Positions 59,516 through 64,000 of a stretch of DNA of 64,000 bases are shown in pieces; the stretch's first letter is position 1; every line of letters starts with the position of its first letter. Location: contig JBBELK010000542.1 of the NCBI GenBank assembly GCA_037783545.1, positions 806,001 to 870,000 of the forward strand, in the 5' to 3' direction. The notes under the pieces are model-generated. The model was not told the DNA's origin, made no database searches, and saw nothing but the letters and a program-made list of their open reading frames with translations. The DNA comes from Henricia sp. BOLD:AAB3569 (lineage: Eukaryota; Echinodermata; Asteroidea; Spinulosida; Echinasteridae). The position numbers were made by a program, and so were the translations under genes.

Positions 59516-59710
59516 TATATACATGTACATGTCTGTGGCACCACTAGATGAATTACATTTATAGAACTATCAAATAGGGTTAAGGCTAAAAGTTTGCACT
59601 TAAAAAATTTAAATTCTGCTACAGACCAGGGCCAAAAAGCTTGCAGGGTTGCCAATTTTGGCCCTGGGCCTGGGGTCATTTGGGTTTCTTAGGCCCGCTT
59701 CAAACGTCGG

Positions 59711-59878
59711 GCTTAAAGGCCACCTGCTTATAGTGGCCACCCATCTTTGGTCCCAAATGCCATGTGTATAATGCTATTGCAACCTTTATAAAGGGGCCAC
59801 CTGTTTATAGTGGCCAGTATTTTTTTTTACAGTCCTGATGAGGTTGGCCACTATGGACAAGTTTCACTGTATTTAATT
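59711..59878. mobile_element. Second copy of the TACAGTGAAACTTG MITE, left end lost
   Basis: CACCCATCTTTGGTCCCAAA and GCCATGTGTATAATGCT are identical to 51740-51787. The right end CAAGTTTCACTGTA is intact, and the left begins only at TTAAAGGCCACCTGC. Confidence 0.8.
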
Positions 59879-60168
59879 TCCTCAGGAAAAGTAAGAGTTG
59901 CAATAAAGTGCAAATCCTTGAACAACTTCCCGGGAAAAAAAGAGACCTTGGGAAAATGAGCATTTTCAAAGAAACCCAACAGTCTGCTTCAGTTTTTCCA
60001 CATTAAGCCTATTTTTGGCAACAATTGAGGAAACCTCTATTATTGTACCCAATTTGGCCAGACTTTGCGGTTTGTATATGTTTTGGACAGGATTGAGAGA
60101 AAATGTTTACATGGTTGAGTAGACTACAAATAATAACTCTCCCTTACACCTAACATGTGCTATTTGCC

Positions 60169-60232
60169 ATACAAGTACATGTATCATGTGCTATTTGCCA
60201 TGTGCTATTTGCCATACAAGTACATGTATCAT
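60169..60232. repeat. Tandem GTGCTATTTGCCAT repeats
   Basis: Three copies of TGTGCTATTTGCCAT, two followed by ACAAGTACATGTATCAT. Confidence 0.75.
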
Positions 60233-60640
60233 TAAAAATGCCTTCAAAACATATTTTTGTGAATTGTACTTTATGTAATCACTCTTTGAGATAGAAGGCA
60301 TTTACAGAATGTGTCCTGAATTTACAAGCTACAACATTTTACAAGATGTCGGATGTAACGGAGGGGGACAAACAAATTGGACCCCCCAAATTTATAGAAT
60401 TACCTAGTTGCACAAAACCCCTAAATAAACAAATTGTAAGATGAAAACACTATGTATGGGTCAGTAGATAACTATTTCCAAGAAATCAATTATTACCATA
60501 CTCATTCCCCTCTCAGTCATTTCCTCCCCAAGATGTTGAGAAAGATATGAGGTGCCAATACACACAAGCTGTGTCAAAGGGCTTTTTCACACTGGATAAA
60601 TCTCGGGTTTGAAACAGGGGGTGTTTCACACTTTACAATT

Positions 60641-60700
60641 TTAAAGACGGATTACATGATTGGAAAACTTTAAAAAAACAGGAACAACTTTACATTTAAC
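60641..60700 (+). repeat. Short repeat shared with 63879-63930
   Basis: TTAAAGACGGATTACATGATTGGAAAACTTT here corresponds to a closely similar stretch at 63879-63910 near the right edge of the window. (Longest shared block: GATTACATGATT.) Probably the end of a dispersed element. Confidence 0.5.
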
Positions 60701-60729
60701 TCAAGGTTAATGTTGATAAACTGCCTTGT

Positions 60730-60885
60730 AGAAATTTCAGCCACACAGATGCAGTAATACTTCAGAAAACCTTAAAAATCCATGCTGTTTGTTACCATTG
60801 CTATCAACACTTTTAATCATGTTTTTCTTGTCAACTCGTGAAGTAAAATTGTGGTTAACTGCAAACGATACTGGGTCTTTAACCT
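60730..60885 (+). repeat. Dispersed repeat family A, copy 4
   Basis: GATGCAGTAATACTTC, ATTGCTATCAACACTTTTAA and TTGTCAACTCGTGAAGTAAA match the 18637 copy, with a gap where that copy has its PstI-type palindrome region. Confidence 0.6.
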
Positions 60886-60902
60886 CTTGCTAACCCCATG
60901 TT

Positions 60903-61405
60903 ACACCGTGTTTACACTCGAATCGGCAAAGGTGGATACAGATCCAGCATTTTTATTGCGACCACAAAACTGAACATTTGCCGCGTTTACACTACACCCC
61001 AAATCGCTTCAACTCGCTTTAGAAACCGCAAAAGTCACCACTAAATGTAACTGCAGCGCATGCATGAGCTGTTAGGTGTTGCTGCACTAGTGCCAGATTG
61101 GTCAATTAAATCTACTACACTGCGCCGTGCGGGCACCGCCCCAAGGACACTCAAATTGCCGAATCTGTATTCGGGTAGCGTTTACACTACAAGCGACCTT
61201 GACGATTGCAGGGTTCAACCCCGCAATTGCGGGGTTCAACCCTACCCCAAAGGTGACTTGAAAAAGGCAAATCAGACCCGGGTCTGATCCGCCTTTTTCA
61301 ATTCGCCTTTTGCGTTTACACTTAGTGCCTACCCGGCTTCAACTCCCCTTTTTGAAAATTGCGGAGTTCGATTCGGCTAAGGCGAATCGAGTGTAAACGG
61401 GGTGT
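60903..61405. mobile_element. MITE with CGTGTTTACACTCGAATCG ends (about 500 bp)
   Basis: The left end GTTTACACTCGAATCGG mirrors CGAATCGAGTGTAAAC at the right. GCGTTTACACT recurs inside at 60982, 61170 and 61311. Nested palindromes lie in the middle (GGGTTCAACCCCGCAATTGC with its mirror, then CAGACCCGGGTCTG). The 75-codon frame across it is not a gene. Confidence 0.7.
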
Positions 61406-61490
61406 TTACCCTCGATATTGGTTTTGCCCAGGTTGATTTCAACCTAATATGAAGTAAAAAGCCCTTTTAAGAGAGAAAAATTGGGGTTTA

Positions 61491-61690
61491 GGGGAAAACC
61501 TGAGGGAGTATACCTCTGTTCTTCTGTTCCTCATTGCTCAGCTGGTAGAGCATCTGCCCGAAGTGTCAGAGGTCTTGGGGGAAACCCTGAGGGAGTATAC
61601 CATTATGCCTCATAGCTCAGCTTGTAGAGCATCTGCCATAAGTGTGTCAAAGACTTCGGATTTGAATCCCGATGGTAGCTGAATGAAAAT
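61491..61690 (+). mobile_element. Tandem pair of tRNA-derived SINE heads
   Basis: Each unit starts with AACCTGAGGGAGTATACC (first C-rich variant AAACCCTGAGGGAG in unit two), followed by GCTCAGCTGGTAGAGC, a typical A-box/D-arm sequence. Unit two also has GGATTTGAATCCC as B box and an A-rich tail. The units are about 85 bp apart. A fragment of the same family is at 6432. Confidence 0.7.
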
Positions 61691-62632
61691 AACACAGGAA
61701 ATAAAAATTAAAATTGACTTCTAACAGAAATCAAAACAAAAAAGGGCGGAGTAGGGGTTGGGGTGGCGGCGAGGACAAACAATTCCTACCAAAAGTATGA
61801 GACAAAACTAAACTTCACAAATGTAAAGCTAGGCATACAAAGGTCACAAATGTACAGCACAGCGGACGTGCTTAATTTCAAAAACCCTCCCCTCAAAAAT
61901 CATTAACCCAAATATGATTGTCCGTTTATCAAAATGTTGACTGTATAATCTATAACCTCCGGTCTATCACGTAAGATACCGCATTAGCGGTGGACAAATG
62001 CCGACACAATCACAAAGTGGCCTTTATTTGTTTGGGAATTTGGGGGCACTCTGCGAGGAAAATGAGTCCAATTTCCACTAATTAACAGAGAAAAATCAAC
62101 TGTTAATTCATTTTCAAATAACGATTTGTATGTACAAGTGTTTTTTTTATTATCAAATTCGTGTACACTTTAAACTTGTTTACATCTGTCTACATCACTA
62201 ATCGCTGTCATTGGCCGAGGGATGGATTGGTATTGATACGTGTTGTGCCCTCTTCCAAATGTCTGAACTTTGTTGATTAAAAGAGATTTACACATGTACG
62301 CTTCAACACATACATGCAGATAGTGTTTGACAGTATTTGTGTGATGAATTCAGAAATCTCTGCAGTCAAGATTTGGTTCAAGCTTGTTGGTTTTCACATA
62401 GAAAGGTTCAATTATGTCTTTTTTTTCATTTTCACGCAGTCCTTCACCCCAACTTGGAATATAGAGCAAGAAAATATTTGATCAATGCTTCTATAGGCAG
62501 AGAACTTACAAATTACTTGGTTATATCATGGAGGTAGGGTTATATGAACACTACTTAAACCTTTGGTTGTCTATACTCGCTTATTTGGTATATCCCAACT
62601 TTGGGTTGCTTTTTATACCTGTTTATTACTGT
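61691..62632. other. No gene recognised
   Basis: Only small frames up to 66 codons. No repeat supported. Confidence 0.45.
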
Positions 62633-62702
62633 GCCTTATAACTCAGCTGGTAGAGCATCTTCCCAGTGAGTCAGAGGTCTCGGGTTCAAATCCAAATAAG
62701 GC
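62633..62702 (+). mobile_element. tRNA-like sequence (SINE head or tRNA pseudogene)
   Basis: GCCTTAT pairs exactly with ATAAGGC at the other end, CTCAGCTGGTAGAG forms a D-arm, and GGTTCAAATCC (62683-62693) is a good B box. The T stem and anticodon stem do not pair well and the 3' side is one base short, so a working tRNA is unlikely. Confidence 0.6.
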
Positions 62703-62902
62703 CCTTAGTATGATTTTTCTCTCATCCCAAGTTTGGCTGTTCATTTGGTGTAATAGATCTTTCAATAGTTTCTTTCAATATATTTGGATGCAAAAAAGAA
62801 AAAGAAAAAGGGGGTGTTGCTACACATTACTGGGGAGAAATATCCCAAACTTTGGGTAGTTGAAACGTTCACTCTATCTTGGGTTAAAATGGCAGTATAT
62901 TT

Positions 62903-62970
62903 CAGTATAGGCTTTTTTACACCACATCCTCTCAACCCGGGTTGAACTCAAGTGTGAAAAGGCGTTATAT
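62903..62970. repeat. Short hairpin beside the next element
   Basis: AGGCTTTTTTACAC and CTCAACCCGGG mirror CCCGGGTTGAAC and GTGTGAAAAGGCG. Its ends resemble those of the 62961-63305 element, so it may be a deleted relative. Confidence 0.55.
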
Positions 62971-63305
62971 AGGCTTTTTCCCACTAGAACGTCAAACCCC
63001 GGGAGGAACTCGCCCCGGGGGGGGGGGGGGGGGGGGGGGGAACTCGCCCCGGGGGGAACTCGCCCCGGGGGGAACTCGCCCCGGGGTGACTCATTCCCGA
63101 GTTAAACCCCGCATCAATTCACACTTGTTCTGAATCTCGCCCTGGGGCGAATTCACCCCGGAGATCTGCACCTCATCCCTCATTTGAACAAGTGAGAACT
63201 CGCCCCTGCCCTTTTTTCCACTACCGTTCTCGCCCCAGGTTAAGTGTCTCGCTGAGCAGGGTTGAACTCGCCCCGGGGATTTTGTCTAGTGGGAAAAGGC
63301 CTTAT
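62961..63305. mobile_element. MITE with AGGCTTTTTCCCACTAG ends
   Basis: TAGGCTTTTTCCCACTAGA at the left mirrors CTAGTGGGAAAAGGCCTTA at the right. Subterminal AACTCGCCCCGG motifs face each other. The interior holds the minisatellite at 63004-63086. Confidence 0.7.
63004..63086. repeat. Minisatellite GGAACTCGCCCCGGGG with G tract
   Basis: Four copies of a 16-bp unit, the first expanded into 24 consecutive G (63017-63040). The unit equals the subterminal motif of the surrounding MITE, so it probably grew from it. Confidence 0.85.
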
Positions 63306-64000
63306 GTGTCTATCTCCTTTGATTTTATGAACAATGCATGCACATGCAGTGTTTTAGGGAAACACTGTATGCACATGCAGTGTTTCCCTAGACAGATTGT
63401 AGGACTTTCCACAATTACTGACTTTTTCATAGAAAGATTTAGACTGCATGCCATCATAAATGAGACTGACTGATGATGGTGGGTGTCTAGGCTGGACAAT
63501 GCAAAGCCAGGACCAAGTGGCACAAACTGGACATTGATGAATGGTCAACCGCATCAGAAGGCCATAAAAAGGATGACTGACCAGTGAGAACAATACACAA
63601 ATCTATTGAAAACAGCAACAGGCATTCAAAGTAAAGTACTCTCAAGAGTGCACCATAGGCAGAGGGGTCAGTCTGGATGCAGCCTTTGGTCAGTTTTCAG
63701 AGAATTCCAAGCTGATTAAAATGACAAAAGAGGGCAATTCAGGCCATTGAGGGCCTGTCCACTTGTTGATTTAGTCTGGGGTTGGTGGTCCATCCATTGG
63801 TTTGACCCAGACAATGATCAGGTGGGACACGCACACATCCAGTCACTGACTGTGGTACAGGACTGGGGTTCAGGACTTAAAGACAGATTACATGATTTGA
63901 AAACTTTTAAAAACTTGAACAACAGCAGAGCTGCCAACCCTCCCGGATTTTGGGGAATACATTTGGGGAATACATCTGGGAAAACAGGTTCATTCTGTGA
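63306..64000. other. No gene recognised
   Basis: A local palindromic repeat ACATGCAGTGTTT/GGGAAACACTG lies at 63340-63392. 63879-63930 matches the short repeat at 60641. The sequence runs off the window without a recognised exon. Confidence 0.45.

Noticed and set aside
59368-59679. Polyproline open frame on the minus strand
   Set aside because: Artefact of the 43-base G run.
62633-62702. Functional tRNA gene
   Set aside because: The acceptor ends pair, but T and anticodon stems are broken and the 3' side is one base short, so SINE head or pseudogene is likelier.

Overview
The window is metazoan nuclear DNA with very low gene density. One protein-coding gene is recognisable, a ZFP36/TIS11 (tristetraprolin-type) mRNA-decay factor at 14139-15678. 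Its zinc fingers, short first exon and C-terminal motif are of animal type. The single family-like gene together with abundant hairpin MITEs and tRNA-derived SINEs suggests a marine invertebrate, probably a deuterostome such as an echinoderm or amphioxus. That assignment is inference; nothing in the window fixes the species. There are no operons, phage genes, CRISPR arrays or rRNA genes.

Layout. 1-13500: repeats and unassigned DNA. This includes a large foldback (about 1734-4386) whose right arm is split by an 860-bp insertion, a 693-bp foldback with perfectly matching 129-bp ends (5075-5767), a patch of E2F-like sites (6897-7464), an imperfect foldback carrying a compact 78-bp hairpin (about 9885-10690), a TTAA-flanked MITE (10995-11135) and a longer dispersed repeat (about 11135-11655). 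13500-17700: the ZFP36-type gene with a putative promoter (CRE, overlapping E-box/AP-1, TATA), a 29-codon first exon, a 307-bp intron, one large second exon and a roughly 2-kb AT-rich 3' UTR holding AU-rich elements that match the protein's own binding site. 17700-64000: no further gene recognised. This part is a mosaic of tRNA-derived SINEs (two complete, with target-site duplications at 24487-24907 and 33248-33704), hAT-like and TTAA-type MITEs, many smaller hairpin elements, nested foldbacks (54537-55941), G homopolymers up to 43 bases, and short minisatellites.

How it fits together. The ZFP36-type protein should bind UUAUUUAUU sites in short-lived mRNAs through its tandem CCCH fingers and recruit CCR4-NOT through its C-terminal RLPIF motif. 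Its own 3' UTR carries the same nonamer, so feedback control is likely. The rest of the window is mostly a record of transposition. A SINE with a MITE inside it, compared with a related SINE lacking the MITE, shows the empty target site and so demonstrates TTAA duplication. Most of the recognised elements are non-autonomous, and no transposase or reverse-transcriptase ORF was recognised here.
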